Source: Erpobdella octoculata
Taxonomy: Eukaryota; Annelida; Clitellata; Hirudinida; Erpobdellidae
Length of the DNA: 64,000 nt
Assembly: GCA_963978895.1 (NCBI GenBank)
Contig: OZ022244.1
Location: 29,131,344-29,195,343 of the forward strand
Reading direction: 5' to 3'
Within the stretch, counting starts at the first letter, position 1. Each line of letters opens with the position of its first letter. The notes beneath the pieces were generated by a model. It worked only from the letters and a program-made list of their open reading frames with translations, was not told where the DNA came from and ran no database searches. Both the position numbers and the translations under genes were made by a program. Below are positions 1 through 33,790 of the stretch, in pieces.

Positions 1-439
1 GTAAAAAAAATGAACGATCTCGAAACGATGCAACGTCGGAGAAGCAACAAAATCTCGAGGAGAGCCGTAGGAAGGAAACGCAAGAGCCGCGGCACAACCG
101 AGGTCGTCCGTGCTTGAATACTGCCTGCCAGATTAAGTATCGGATGATTAATAGGACGAGGAGAAAGTTCGCTTTGGAAATGGTTGAGTGGAAAATAAAT
201 TTCACGTACAATAGTGAGAATAATACAAACGTATATATAACAGCGGGAAAAATTAAAATCGGTATAAAACAATAAAAATGATCGAGACACTCTGAAATGG
301 CAACGGTATAAGCGGCAAACTCGTCGGAAGAAATTCATTACGAAAAAAAAATTTCCACCAAAAATTTTACAAACTGTGAATAAATTAAGACTAGAAAAAG
401 CAATGAAAAGCAAAATATCTCGAATTATTCTGCAAAAAC

Positions 440-477
<38 letters not shown>

Positions 478-1274
478 CGTAAAGATAGATTTATCACAAA
501 GAGAACCAATGTCCAAACGTAGATCGGAATTACATGGGTCAAAACGACAAAACTTTCACTGCAAACAACTCGTATTTAAAACTCATTAACTAAAAAAAAA
601 ACAATAAATAAATAATTTATAAAAAAGAAAGGAGCATGAAGAAATGCCTCAAAACAATAAACAAAGATAAAAAATTACGTACGGCAGAGACAAAAAAACC
701 CAAAAAGATATTATCAGAACAGTTTCATTTTCTATATCGGAATCAAATCAGGGAGAACGTCATGTCCTGCCTTTTCTAGCTTACCTGTATCGAAAAAGTC
801 ATCGAGTTAAACTAAACTGCCTCTGGCGCTAACGTCGGTTTATGAGAAAATATAACTATTTGAGTGTTGAACAAGAGATCCATCCCTGATTGGGTGCCAT
901 AGGAGGAGCGAGACAACTACTGCTAAAAAGGTGTCTGAACAGTTATGTTATGATGCTTGTGAAAACAATTTAAATGAAAAAAATATGTAAATAACAAACT
1001 CAATAAATATCTAATCAGGAATAAATATCATGAAAATCAATCAATCAACCAATCAAATGAATGAAGAAAAACAGCCAACCAATCAATCAAATAACAAAAA
1101 CAATTATCCAAATAAATAAACAAATAAATCAAATAAATAAATAAAACAATCAAATGAAAAAACAAATAACCAGCTCATTATTTTGAGAAAAAACGTGTGA
1201 TTGGAAACTCGATTCACTAGTTAATTTTTTTCCTGGTAAAATAAAAATTTCATTCTTCCATTTCATTACGAATG
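1..1274. other. AT-rich intergenic stretch
   Basis: I see no coding region here. The stretch is AT-rich with an (AT)n run near 444-473 and a low-complexity patch of AATCAACC/AAATAAATC-type repeats around 1030-1170. It lies downstream of the stop codon of the minus-strand gene that ends at 1456, so part of it may be that gene's 3' untranslated region. I found no obvious minus-strand AATAAA close to that stop. Confidence 0.5.
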
Positions 1275-1456
1275 GGAAGAAGACGGACGAACAGACCCAT
1301 TGTTCACGCGAATAGACCGGTCGTTCACGTGATCAAACAGACCATTCGTTCACGTGATCAAACAGACCAGTTGTTCACGTGATCAAACAGACCCATTCGT
1401 TCACGCGATCAAACAGACCAGTCGTTCACGCGATCGAACGGACAGACCCATTCGTT
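1275..1456. repeat. Minisatellite, ~25-bp unit with CACGTG/CACGCG
   Basis: About six to seven imperfect copies of a 24-27 bp unit, core GTTCACGTGATCAAACAGAC. Some copies carry the palindrome CACGTG and others CACGCG. The array runs right up to, and just into, the stop codon of the minus-strand gene whose last exon is 1456-1627, so it forms the first part of that 3' UTR. Confidence 0.8.
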
Positions 1457-2984
1457 CATGCGATCGACGGCGTCTCCTCCAGGAGTCGCGAGTCGATTCC
1501 GGAGATGAGCGCCTCCAGCTGTTTGAGGATCTGCTTGCACGTTTCAAGTTCTTCGAGAAGAGAGGTGTACACTTTGGCGTCCATCGTTACGTAACCATCC
1601 TCTTCACTGATCGCTTGCTTGTGTTTTCTGAAGGAGAGACAAAATTTAAAATTCGATAAAACAGTGATGATGCTCTACTATAGATAGTATAGTGGAATAA
1701 TCAAAAGCGTTCAAAGATAAATTTATTTTGAGCATGACATTTTTATAAAATTTAAAATAAAACATACAAATGATTTTTTTTCTATAAAACAATATTAATT
1801 ATAATTAATTAAATTACTTATTTTAATTAAACAATTAATTACTTTACATTAAAAATCAACAAATGAATTACTTTTTCTATAAGTTAATGATAAGAAATGT
1901 TTAGAATACCGAGAATTGCTTTATAATAAAATAAAAAAAAAAGAGAAACACTCTAGTTCCCTAAAAAAACGCATCTAAAAAATATAACTCACACAAAAGA
2001 TGGACTGTCACAGGCCAGACTCTCGATGGAACTCCCCAGGTCGATGGTGTCCATGCTCGCAAGAAGCACCGAACGGTCGCAGAACGATTCCAGATTGTCC
2101 AGACACGATTCTTCGTAGAGATCGGAAGACAGGTGATTGGCCTTGCACTGAAACCTCAGAGCTTCTTCCAGGTTGTCGTCCGTAGACGGCGTGCTGTCAA
2201 AGTACTCCATGGACGTGACACGATTGGACTGACGCTCGCAAGAGTACCTGCCGTGGTCCAGGAGGTCGTCATTTTCCGTTTTTTCTTCTTCTTCGACGTC
2301 CTTGAAGCAGCCCTGACCTTCGAAGCCCCGGCTCCCGCAGAGGTCGGACGCGTCCACCTGCTTGACGTAGCCCGATCTCGTCTTGCCGTCGACCGAGAGT
2401 GACATAAGTCGTGAAAGGAAGCTTTTCTTTGATTCGGAGCCACTCCCGTGCCTGGGACTGACGTCGACGACATCGTTATGGGTACCGGTGTAGTTGATCG
2501 CGCACGACTTTAACGAGGTGCTGCGTTTACTCGGGTTCGATTTTTTCTGACTGAATGACAAAGATGAATATATAATACTAGATTTCTTACTCTCGAGATC
2601 GCACGGCACAAAATCGTAGTCGTTTATTTCGCGATCTACGTTCGATTCCGCCAGGACGACGTTGCGATCGTTCTGCAAAGACTCCATTCCGTTATCAGAG
2701 CACATTTGTTCCCACCTCTTATCTTCTGTATTATTGTTTTTCGACTGCATAGCATGGTTTTCCTGACCATTTCTAACCCTTCCAGCGTCGGTTACGGCTT
2801 CGGAAGACGTCCACTTCTTGCCCACTTTGAAGCTCCTCGGTTTCAAACGAATGCAGCTCCAGCAGCCAAAGAACTGAAAGTCGTCAAGGTTTCCGTCGTT
2901 TTCTACTCTGACAAATGCCTGTGATGTTGCATTGAAACTATTTTTCTGACTTTCTTTTAACTCGCTGGAATATTTTGAACCCAT
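1456..2984 (-). CDS. Unrecognised two-exon protein with myristoylation-type N-terminus
   Basis: I do not recognise this family. Exon 1 is 1993-2984 and exon 2 is 1456-1627 (donor GTGAGT, acceptor CTTCAG). The junction keeps the frame and gives 387 aa. The start reads MGSK, a possible N-myristoylation signal, and a TAG lies in frame just before the ATG. Seen in order: a Cys-bearing patch (FGCWSCIRLKPRSF) near residues 38-52; a long Ser-, Lys- and acidic-rich, probably disordered middle; an acidic cluster (DVEEEEKTEND); and in exon 2 a conserved-looking end, EDGYVTMDAKVYTSLLEELE, continuing as a short heptad-like helix (CKQILKQLEALI). That C-terminal block looks like an adaptor or coiled-coil motif. 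A membrane-tethered scaffold is inference only. The phase-matched splice and the protein-like composition argue that the gene is real. Confidence 0.7.
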
Positions 2985-4371
2985 CTAAGCAACGACACTT
3001 GTCATTGTGTGATTGGAACACACGCGTCTTTTCTCTTGAGCTTTCAAAATGCAATAGTTTGAATAGTTCAAATATGTCTATTTAATAAATTTAATTCTAA
3101 TATTGTCACTGAAAACTTCTTGTGCTGCTAAAACAACGCAACTTTCGAAAGTCGGCTCCTTCATTTCCACAAAGTTGTGATACTAATAAACTTATAAGTA
3201 AAACCTATTGTTACCAACATATATATAAAAAAACTAGTATCGCTTACGGCTTAGAGTCGTAAGTACTCTTAAGCCTAGGACCTCTAGGGCTGACTATAAT
3301 ATAAACTATAAATGTTGACTCGCATGGCATACGCTCCATTCTTGGCTTTTCACTCTATCATTTCTACATCTTTAAACGCTAGCCGACGTCCTATGCCACT
3401 TTACTTTACTAAAATGCTCACGAAATTATTTTTGTCTGCTTCTCATGGTAAAAATTGTCTTTAAAAAATTAAATAAACACATATATTGAGTATATAACGA
3501 AAAGTACATTGAAAAAATTAGATGCTATTTAATGGAGATGGCGAAAGTTTTAGTTTTTAATTAAAAACAGTTTTTTTGTTTTATATTTAAAATTTAACTT
3601 TAAAAAATGTTTTACATTTATTTTAACAATATGCATAATTAAATATGCTAAAATAAAAACATTGCTAAAAATTTGAAAAAAATGTTAAATTATTTTTGGG
3701 ATGTAATTTAATTTTTAACATATATTAATTATTTTAAATAAACCAATTAGTTATTTATCGTTTTAGTTTAAAATTTATTCAATAAAATAATAAACATATT
3801 TTTTTATAATTATAACATAATATAAAATTTATTTTTAATTTATAAAATGCTTGTTATGTACATTTTACTTCTATTTGTTCTGGTTGGTTGGTAGCAGTTT
3901 TTGTATCTTCCGAAACAAATAGTATACATTTTACTAAATTGAGTATTTTGGCAATTCTGTCTGCTAAGTCAATATGTATTTCTATGATTTAGTGTTTAAT
4001 GCTGTAAGTCATTAGTTAATAACGTTTTTAAAGAAACTAGCTAAGCGTCGCCGACTAAAATCTCGCGAGACCCGTAGACCTTGCCTTGTGCTTTTAGTTA
4101 CATTTTAGATTTTAGTATTTAGTAAAATATCAGTGTAATTTTGAGAGTATAGTGTATAAGTACAATACTTACAATAGAGTCTATTGAATAGAGTGAATAG
4201 ACTTGTGACTAGTAGTAGGTAGTCCATTGGAGTTAAAATTAAAGGTTCAATGCAGCAGCTTTGCTCCACATGAAGTTTTTCCTGTTTACAAGCAATTGAA
4301 AGTACAGTATAAAAATATAAAGTAAAGAAAGAAACTGTTCACTTCTTATTAACAATTTTTGTTGTTTATTT
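2985..4371. other. Intergenic region between divergent genes
   Basis: A 1.4 kb AT-rich stretch between the minus-strand gene starting at 2984 and the plus-strand zinc-finger gene starting at 4372. It should hold both promoters. Apart from the TCTCGCGAGA palindrome at 4061-4070 I see no clear element, and there are no long open frames. Confidence 0.5.
4061..4070. promoter_or_regulatory. TCTCGCGAGA palindrome, candidate core promoter element
   Basis: A perfect 10-bp palindrome in otherwise AT-rich DNA, about 300 bp upstream of the zinc-finger ATG and in a locally GC-richer patch (4045-4085). In vertebrates this exact motif is a known element of TATA-less promoters. Its use here is inference from the match and the position only. 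Confidence 0.3.
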
Positions 4372-6258
4372 ATGAAAATGGCGAATACCCAATGTCTTAA
4401 AAATTCTTTCCCCTGGCTCAGCTCCAAGAATGAGAGGAGCTACAAGTGCGATAAATGCAACATGGTATTCAATTTCATGGAGGGAATGATGGATCATTTT
4501 CAGAATGACCACAAGATGAATGTTTATTATGCTTGTTCTTTTTGTCTAGAAAACTTTGATTCATCAGATCTGCTCCTCAGTCACATGCAAAATCAACACA
4601 TCGCTCTGTACTATGCGTGCTGTAAGTGCAATTTAGAATTTTCAAATACCAACGAACTTTTCCATCACGTGGAATCCCATCAGAAGACGAAAGTCGAAAA
4701 ACAATGCAATCCTTCGCCAGGCGTCGTGGCAGTCGAAAAAAGATATCTCCGCTGCGGCCGGGCATGCTCGAGAATATTTTCCGATCCCTCTTTGCTTCGT
4801 TCACACGTAGCCCTCCACCTGGGTTACGTCAACTGCCGGAGCGGTCACAAGGTCAGTGCTGAACAGGTTTGCCAGGTAGATCACTACGTGAATTATTCGT
4901 GTAGAAAATGCTTTAAAAGTCAAGAGAACCAAAACCATTCCAACAGCGGCCTGGAGAGCGAACATCCGGTCAGCAATCTCGATGACGGCGATGACGACGA
5001 CCAAGATGTCATCTGCGGAGAATGCGGCGGCAAGTTTAATTCCATGAGAAAGTTGAGGTTGCACTTGAGAGATTATCACAAAATCGACGTGATGTGTTAC
5101 GACGAAGAAACTGGTGCCGAAGAGAAAAACGCTTTTTCCAAAACTTTCGACCGCTGTGGACGAAGGAACGCGACCAAGGAGATCGACGCGGCGTTCGGAA
5201 AAAACCACTTGCCGTCGCCCGGCGACAAATATACGTGCAAATTTCTATGCATTTTCTGTTTGGAACAATTCACGAGCAAAAAACAGCTAGAATCGCACGA
5301 GCGTATCCATTCCGCATCCATTGATCCGGGCGAGAAACTCTTAATGGCTTGTGACTCATGTGGCAGGTCTTTCAGAGGGCAGTTCAATCTCAGAAAGCAT
5401 CAACAAATATGCAGAAAGAGAATGCAAAATTCATTGGATTCAGCAACCGCTAACTGTAACAGCTCTTTCTTGCCTGATATCGTTTTCCCAGATTCTTCAA
5501 CATCAAATTTAGACTACCAATCGAGAAGAGATGTCAAAAAAGAGCGCCCTGATTCAAAAATGGACAACAATGAAAATTTGTCTTATTTTCTTCAATTAAA
5601 CTGCGGTGTACAAGAATTGAATGAATGTGACAACACTGGTGCTCTTAAAAATTCGGCGCCAAAAATTCAAGAAAAAAATCAAAAAAGAAAATTACAGACG
5701 AAAGGTATGGCTGGCTATGTTTGTCACCACTGCTTGAAAGGATTTCGCTCTAAGACGAAATTTTTGGACCATTACTTCGAACACGACAAGACCATCAAGT
5801 TGTTCTCCTGTCTGGCCTGCGATTCCAGATTCGGTTACTCGAGCAGTATTCCGAAGCACATCGATATGCATCTGAGAGATCTGGGCATTCTAGAGGCCAA
5901 GAGCGGCCTCAATCTCTGCCCGAAGTGCGGAAAGAACTACCGGGACCGGGCGTCTCTCAAGCGCCACGAGGCCATGGTCCACCTCAAGATCGGTCACCTC
6001 TGCCTTCAGTGCGACAAGAAGTTCTCGAGCCCGCAGGCTTTGAAGCAGCACGTCAGACAGCACGCCGGCGAGTTCATTTTCAAGTGTGACTCGTGCGACA
6101 AGCGATACGCCAACCCCTCCTCGCTGCTCAACCACAAGAAGACGCACTCGCTCAACAAACTCACGTGCAACATCTGCAACAGAGCGTTCTCTCTTAAACA
6201 TCATCTCACGAGACACATAGCGAGACACACGGGCTTCCAGACGAGGTCGCACAAGTGA
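4372..6258 (+). CDS. C2H2 zinc-finger protein, 13 fingers, intronless
   Basis: A single open exon of 628 aa. It has about 13 C2H2-type fingers in two main groups. The first runs through residues ~24-120 and 125-150 (e.g. YKCDKCNMVF, YYACSFCLENF, YYACCKCNLEF), then VICGECGGKF, FLCIFCLEQF and MACDSCGRSF. A Ser/Asn-rich linker (~350-450) follows. The C-terminal group has six close-set fingers (VCHHCLKGF, FSCLACDSRF, NLCPKCGKNY, HLCLQCDKKF, FKCDSCDKRY, LTCNICNRAF). One early finger has CxxxC spacing (CGRAC), and the MACDSCGRSF finger ends in Cys (C2HC). TGEKP linkers are absent, as in many early-branching or arthropod/spiralian C2H2 proteins. A nuclear DNA-binding regulator is expected; the target is unknown. 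A second ATG lies two codons in. The 3' UTR has AATAAA at 6539-6544. Confidence 0.92.
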   Translation: MKMANTQCLKNSFPWLSSKNERSYKCDKCNMVFNFMEGMMDHFQNDHKMNVYYACSFCLENFDSSDLLLSHMQNQHIALYYACCKCNLEFSNTNELFHHVESHQKTKVEKQCNPSPGVVAVEKRYLRCGRACSRIFSDPSLLRSHVALHLGYVNCRSGHKVSAEQVCQVDHYVNYSCRKCFKSQENQNHSNSGLESEHPVSNLDDGDDDDQDVICGECGGKFNSMRKLRLHLRDYHKIDVMCYDEETGAEEKNAFSKTFDRCGRRNATKEIDAAFGKNHLPSPGDKYTCKFLCIFCLEQFTSKKQLESHERIHSASIDPGEKLLMACDSCGRSFRGQFNLRKHQQICRKRMQNSLDSATANCNSSFLPDIVFPDSSTSNLDYQSRRDVKKERPDSKMDNNENLSYFLQLNCGVQELNECDNTGALKNSAPKIQEKNQKRKLQTKGMAGYVCHHCLKGFRSKTKFLDHYFEHDKTIKLFSCLACDSRFGYSSSIPKHIDMHLRDLGILEAKSGLNLCPKCGKNYRDRASLKRHEAMVHLKIGHLCLQCDKKFSSPQALKQHVRQHAGEFIFKCDSCDKRYANPSSLLNHKKTHSLNKLTCNICNRAFSLKHHLTRHIARHTGFQTRSHK

Positions 6259-6538
6259 CAAAGCCATCGTCGTCCGTGACGAGTTTTGACACGTGAAACG
6301 GAAATCCTGGGACTATTTCTCTTGAAAAGATTATTATACAATTAATTTGTTTGTATGTTAAAAAAAAACATTTTTAATTTTCATAGATTGCTGAACTGTG
6401 TGGGTGTGCGTGTATGTATGTGTGATTCAATGGATTGTATTGTATATTTATTGTAAACATCCCAAGTGCATTGTTTCAAATTGGTTTTTATTTTCTCATC
6501 CATTATTGTTTTCAATTTATTAGTTTTTTTATCATGTT

Positions 6539-6544
6539 AATAAA
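6539..6544 (+). terminator. Polyadenylation signal of the zinc-finger gene
   Basis: Canonical AATAAA 281 bp after the stop codon, in a T-rich 3' UTR. It is the first good signal downstream. Confidence 0.5.
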
Positions 6545-8204
6545 TTTGTGTTTTTTTTTCTTTTAAAAAAGCATCATTTGACATTTATTTAAAAAAGAAC
6601 GAATATTTTTTTCTCGAGGGGGTATGGATCGGGGTCAAAAGAAAAAAAGACTCAACATCGTCGAAATTTTACGGTAAAGGTTACTTCTCGTACATAAATG
6701 AAAAAAATCACAACAAAATAAAACAGAAACAATGATAATGACTATTATATCCTGCATTAAATTATCTAATTTATATATACACAAGGAATGACTAAAGGAG
6801 ATAATGATTTCAGACTCGAAAGGAACCCTAGCTAGCCCAGAATTCTTCCATCTCATGTAAATGTATATGGGTGTGGTGGTGTATCTGTCAAATTGTATTA
6901 CTAGGAATTTTGTATAAAAATTTTTTAATAAACAGCTCGACACCTGAATAGAGACCACCTGTACAATCACACTAGACAGCATAGTACAGTGCCGAAAGAA
7001 AACAGTACATTTTTAACGTACGATTTATTACGACGACGATAGATAGAGAAAAAAGCACCAACATCAATTATGACAGATGTCAACATTATGAATATTCATT
7101 AGCTCATAAATAACATTATGAATACTCATTAGCTTATAAATAACGATCAGCCAGCCGCACGCACGCTTTCGACGTAAGCGTAAACAAAAACAATAAAATA
7201 TTTCCTAACAAAAACTCATGTCGTCATTGAACCGGTCCATAGCGAGAAGTTACGATTACACGTAAACAATTATATATATATATATATATATAAAATAAAC
7301 AAAATTTCGTAACCACAAAAATAAACTGTTAATAGCTTACTTTATTACTATTATAATAAATAATTCAGAAACAAAAGCAACGAAAAAGAAAACACAGCTA
7401 AACCCACACATCATCAACCAGCTGCTAGGAGAATGATGCAGCTATACATGCCTTAACCTTGATTAATCTTTACAACTAATTAGATGATTAATTATTCATG
7501 AATATTTTTTCCTCAGTTAGAGTAAATGTCTGGCAATGTTAAAATGAGGGCATGTCTATTTTTAGTAAAAAGTAGGAAAAGAACAACAACATATCTTCTT
7601 TCACTAACTAAAAAACTGATAAAAATAAAAAAAATAATAATAATGATAATAATAATATAATTTTTAAGAGAGCAGTAATACCCCCACCAAGGCAAGTACA
7701 AGTTAGGTAAAGAAAAATCTTGATGTCAACTGTCATAAGATCACATAGATAAACACACACACACACCTGTTTTTATTCATTTAAAAATTATTCATAAGTG
7801 CACGAATTACAGGCATGCATGAACACAAGCAAACTAAAATAGATACATAAGAGCAATTCATATTTACACACACACACACACACGAGTAATTCAAGCACAT
7901 TAAAAGATTAACTCGTGTGATATTCATTTACGCGAGATTATTCACACATCGGGAGTACGAATTATCTTTTTTATTCTTTTTTCTCAGTTGACGGTTGTTA
8001 GTTGTCGGATGGAGCAACTGGAAATTTAATTTAAACAAAATCAATTATTAAGTGTCTGCGATATTTTTTTTTATAAGTTCACCACAAAATTACAGTTTCT
8101 TTAAAAGCTATCATAGATACTCGAGTATAGCGTAAGATTTTTTGGTTCAAATTTTCAGCAATAATGGAGGCAGGGATACATTCGGAATACTACGAAATTT
8201 AAAT
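6545..8204. other. Intergenic stretch between convergent 3' ends
   Basis: No credible gene. It holds a ~33-bp duplication (7087-7145, ACATTATGAATATTCATTAG type), a short (AT)n at 7271-7292 and (AC)n at about 7745-7765 and 7866-7882. Small open frames here are AT-rich and low-complexity. Confidence 0.5.
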
Positions 8205-8210
8205 TTTATT
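8205..8210 (-). terminator. Polyadenylation signal of the esterase gene
   Basis: AATAAA on the minus strand (TTTATT on plus), 120 bp after the stop codon of the esterase gene at 8330. Confidence 0.45.
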
Positions 8211-8329
8211 AAACAACATATTCCCATCTGGAGTAATTGTCATAAATCAGCAGTAAAGCTGGTTGACTGAAGATGGAAAACTTTTCCGGTTAATACTCGG
8301 ACCGCGATTCACTCGAGTATCTACGGTAA

Positions 8330-30312
<21,983 letters not shown>

Positions 30313-31633
30313 GACGATGTCGACGAAGAACAAATCAGAACCGTCACCCGATTTCCTGGGTCCAGTCTGAGAGTCGTAAAGACCTTAGTAAATCAACGGA
30401 AATTATTTTTAAAGCTGCATAGAAAAAAATTGTTTATGCTATAAGCTATAAATAAGTAAATTAATGATAATACAATTTTAGACTATAATAATAAAATTAA
30501 CTAGAATTCCAGAACTAGAACTCTTGACTAACTTGTGTTTGAAGAGTTTATCATAGCCTCTAATTATTCAATCTTCTAAAATATGTATGAGGTTCCAAGA
30601 ATAAAACAAATATTAAAATTTATGGATTTTTTCCAATTTAGAGATTTTTTGATTCAGTTTTGTTTTTAGTTAGACTCTAACTGTTAGAGTTTCTTGCCCC
30701 TAATTAATTAATTAGGCCTAGCCGTTAACTTCATTCTACTTGTAACTTGTAACTTAACTTAAATACTTAAAAACTAAAATTTATATTTTTAATCCTTTAA
30801 AAATTACACCGCAACGGTGAGCCATCCGTGTTTGCTATCACATTCGTCACTTGAATTAGACTTAATGTCTTAATCTTAATTAAACCTACTTTAAATTGTT
30901 TAAATGCGACGTCGAAACTATCCCGAAGAAAAACAACAGCCGAAATTATGATAAAACTAATAAACACATATTGTTGATGGTAAACACTGTACAACAGAAA
31001 ATGTATATTGTGACCAAATTCAATTTGCATAACATTGACCCACTCTAAATTATTAATATTATTATTATTGTTACTAACGTAAGTAAATCATTAATTATGA
31101 TACCTATTCAGCTTCATAACAGCCTTATTACGAGTAGGTAAAAATGGTAAGTATAGGAGCTGAAGATCATTAGAAATTTCGTCATTTGCACTTTGAAGCG
31201 ATTGTTAAAAATATCTAGATAGAAGATGACTACAGGCATACCTACAGAAAAGTAGAAGCTGAATAAGGATTCCAGGGCCAGCAGTATTTCAATTTAGCGT
31301 ATCCTATCAGAAGGACGAAAACAAAACGGCGAATGCAAAAAAGAGCGCTCGGTAATAAGAAGGAAAATAAAAAGGCAAAACTAAAGGGGCGCACAATAAA
31401 AAAAGCGAACGTCAATAAGACGAAAGAATTAAATGTTATAATTTATAATTTAACCAGTTGAGAGTCGAGATACCCGCCATCGGACACATACACACTCAAT
31501 CTTCTATCTCGCTTCTGCTATCTCTTTTCTCTCTCCCTGTCTCTATCACACACACAGACACACACAACCCTCTGTTTTTCTTCTGCTTACTCGCTCTCTC
31601 ACTCTTTTTTTCTCTTCTTTCTTTTTTCTCTTT

Positions 31634-31683
<50 letters not shown>

Positions 31684-31693
31684 ATCTCTCTCT
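30313..31693. other. Upstream region of the esterase gene
   Basis: This should contain the minus-strand promoter. The reading frame of exon 1 stays open upstream of the ATG at 30312 for about 20 codons, so a further-upstream start cannot be excluded. (CA)n and (CT)n runs occur at 31545-31570 and 31640-31693. No other gene is seen. Confidence 0.5.
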
Positions 31694-32849
31694 CAGAGGC
31701 GTGGATTCAGCAAAATGTTGAGGGGGGCGAAGATTTTTTAACTTCAACCCAGAGAAATTTCAAACAAAAATGACCATCCCAATATACATTTGTAGGTTTT
31801 ATTTTCATGTAAATCATGATATTAGTTAAAACAACGGTTTAGAAAAAGTTAACTTTTATTTAATATTGAGTGCAGAAAAAAAGCATTTAAATTATGAATG
31901 TAACAAAGGGTATCGACGTTCTTTCATTTTTACAAAATTTTCCACTGAATCATTAAGATCAAATCGACTAAAGGTTGTAAAATCGGAAAATAATAGCAGA
32001 GATTTTTAACTAATTGGATATTAATCAACAAGTATGATAAATATTGCTTTCATCAATTAATCTAAATACTCAATCGTGTGTGATCTAATGAAAATAATTT
32101 AAAATGAATTGGAAAAATCTTGGTGAGAGAGCTCAAGCAACCGTGTATGATAAGAATATGCTAATTGTTCGTCAAGCTAGGACAGATACACGAGTCTAAA
32201 TATCATACGAGTTCGATTGGATGGACCGAAAGCAAGCAATCAATCGATTAAATTTCTATAGCGCTATTTACTTGGCGTTCAATAGTGTTCGGACACAAAC
32301 TTATTAAACAGATAAGTTTTAAGCCCCCGACGGAAAACAGCGAGAGAAGTAGATTTAGTAAGAGAAGTAGGAAGAGAGTTCCAGAGAAAGAGACCAGAGT
32401 AGGAAAAAGAGCATTTAGGAAAAAAATGCTTAACAGAAAAAATACGAAAGTGGCTAAGAGAGAAAGATCGAAGACCAGACTTAGGAGGGATATTTATTAA
32501 GTTAGTTAGGTAGAATGGAGAAGAGCAATTTTTAATTTTAACCATTAGTAAGCAAATTTTAAAAATCACCCTATATTTAAGAGGAAGCCAGTGAAGAAGA
32601 ATAAGAGATGGGGAGATAATTATGAGAATAAGTAAGAACTGCGAGAAACTAAGCACTAAAAGATTGAAAAATATTAGCAGTAGGTAGATTATAAGTAGAT
32701 ATTATTCTAAAAGTTTAATAAATACTGTTTTTATCAAATAATCTTAATACTTATTCATGGGTGAGCTAGAAAAGATATTTTTTTTATTTGGTGGAAAAAT
32801 CTTGAGGGGGGCCGTGGCCCCCCTCAGCCCCCCCCAATCCACGCCTCTG
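31694..32849. mobile_element. hAT-type element with 14-bp inverted ends
   Basis: The ends are CAGAGGCGTGGATT (31694-31707) and its exact complement (32836-32849). G-runs and C-runs follow inside. The flanks are CTCTCTCT on both sides, an 8-bp match, but the site is a CT microsatellite and so not informative. It is 1156 bp long and carries no transposase frame. It contains a piece of LINE (32220-32660). Confidence 0.75.
32220..32660 (-). pseudogene. LINE reverse-transcriptase C-terminal relic (CR1/L2/jockey group)
   Basis: An open stretch of 125 codons (32279-32656) reads HWLPLKYRVIFKICLLMVK, then GLFLWNSLPTSLTKSTSLAV and FRRGLKTYLFNKF. This is the conserved end of CR1/L2/jockey-group RTs (HWLPV...IxFKI...WNSLP..). 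The downstream AGCGCTATAGAAATTTAATC fits the 3' tail of such LINEs. It is inserted in, or captured by, the hAT-type element. Confidence 0.75.
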
Positions 32850-33339
32850 CTCTCTCTCTTTCTATCTCTTTTTCTTTCTTTCGATATCTCACTCTTTTTT
32901 TATGTTCGCCTTTTTTAGTTTCGCCTTAATGTTTTCGCCCTTTTGATAGTAAACCTTTTTAAGGTTAAATCGTTGAGGAGAAGTGTTAAAATAATTTTGT
33001 TTTAGTAATCTTTGTGGCAACGATTTTAATTTTTATGTTTTTGTACTTACATTTTTTTTATCTTGGTTTTTGTAATTCCATTATGTTACATTAAATAAAA
33101 AGTATGTCTAAAATGCAATCGTCCGATCCTACCTATGTCTTAAAGGCGATCGTTCGATAGTTCGATTGTACCGATAAATCCACTGCGATTTATATTAAAA
33201 GCTTTGACAGTATCCGCTCCTGAACTCAGCAAAACAACCTATGTAATACCGGGCAACCCTACCAGTAAACTATATAAATAGCAGAAAAATTGTGCCTCCT
33301 TTCCTGAAAAATGCTGAATTTACTTCCTTAATAATGAAC

Positions 33340-33790
33340 TATCTTTTCCACACCAGCTTGCACACAACGTTTCTATTTCTGAAAAGATTAGTTGTAGATT
33401 GTCCAATAATTTGCTGATATTGAGATTTTGTGATATCATGACAGGTGTCTAATGCTTTAACGGCACTTAATGAATCCGTAAAAATTACTAGATTTTATTG
33501 GGGGATCAGATTCGGATGCATTTGATGAATGTAAATAATTTTCATATAGATTCAGAGCCATTTTATAGCTTCTATCTCTGCAGCAAATATTGAAATGTGG
33601 TCTGATGTTCTTCTGGACATTCTGAGACCGGTCGATGGAGCATATACACCAATGCCTGTTTTATTTTCTTTTTTTAGATGAATCAGCCATCAGTATATAT
33701 GCACAAATCCGATTAGATTTAGTGATGTGATCCAGAACTTTAAAAAAACTCCAGAACTTTACTTATTTAAGCAAGCAAAAAATCTGTTTG
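33340..33790 (-). pseudogene. RNase H domain relic of an I/jockey-like LINE
   Basis: In shifting minus-strand frames I read YTDG, then NKTGIGVYAPSTGLRMSRRT, SDHISIFAAEIEAIK and FTDSLSAVKALDTC. This is the order of a LINE- or retroelement-type RNase H (TDGS..G.G......H.S.F.AE..A....TDS). Stops and frameshifts are present. It probably belongs to the same element as the RT piece at 36090-36600. Confidence 0.65.

Noticed and set aside
4801..5208. 135-codon minus-strand frame over the zinc-finger gene
   Set aside because: Antisense shadow of the C2H2 exon.
32285..32500. 71-codon basic plus-strand frame
   Set aside because: Antisense shadow of the LINE RT relic on the minus strand.
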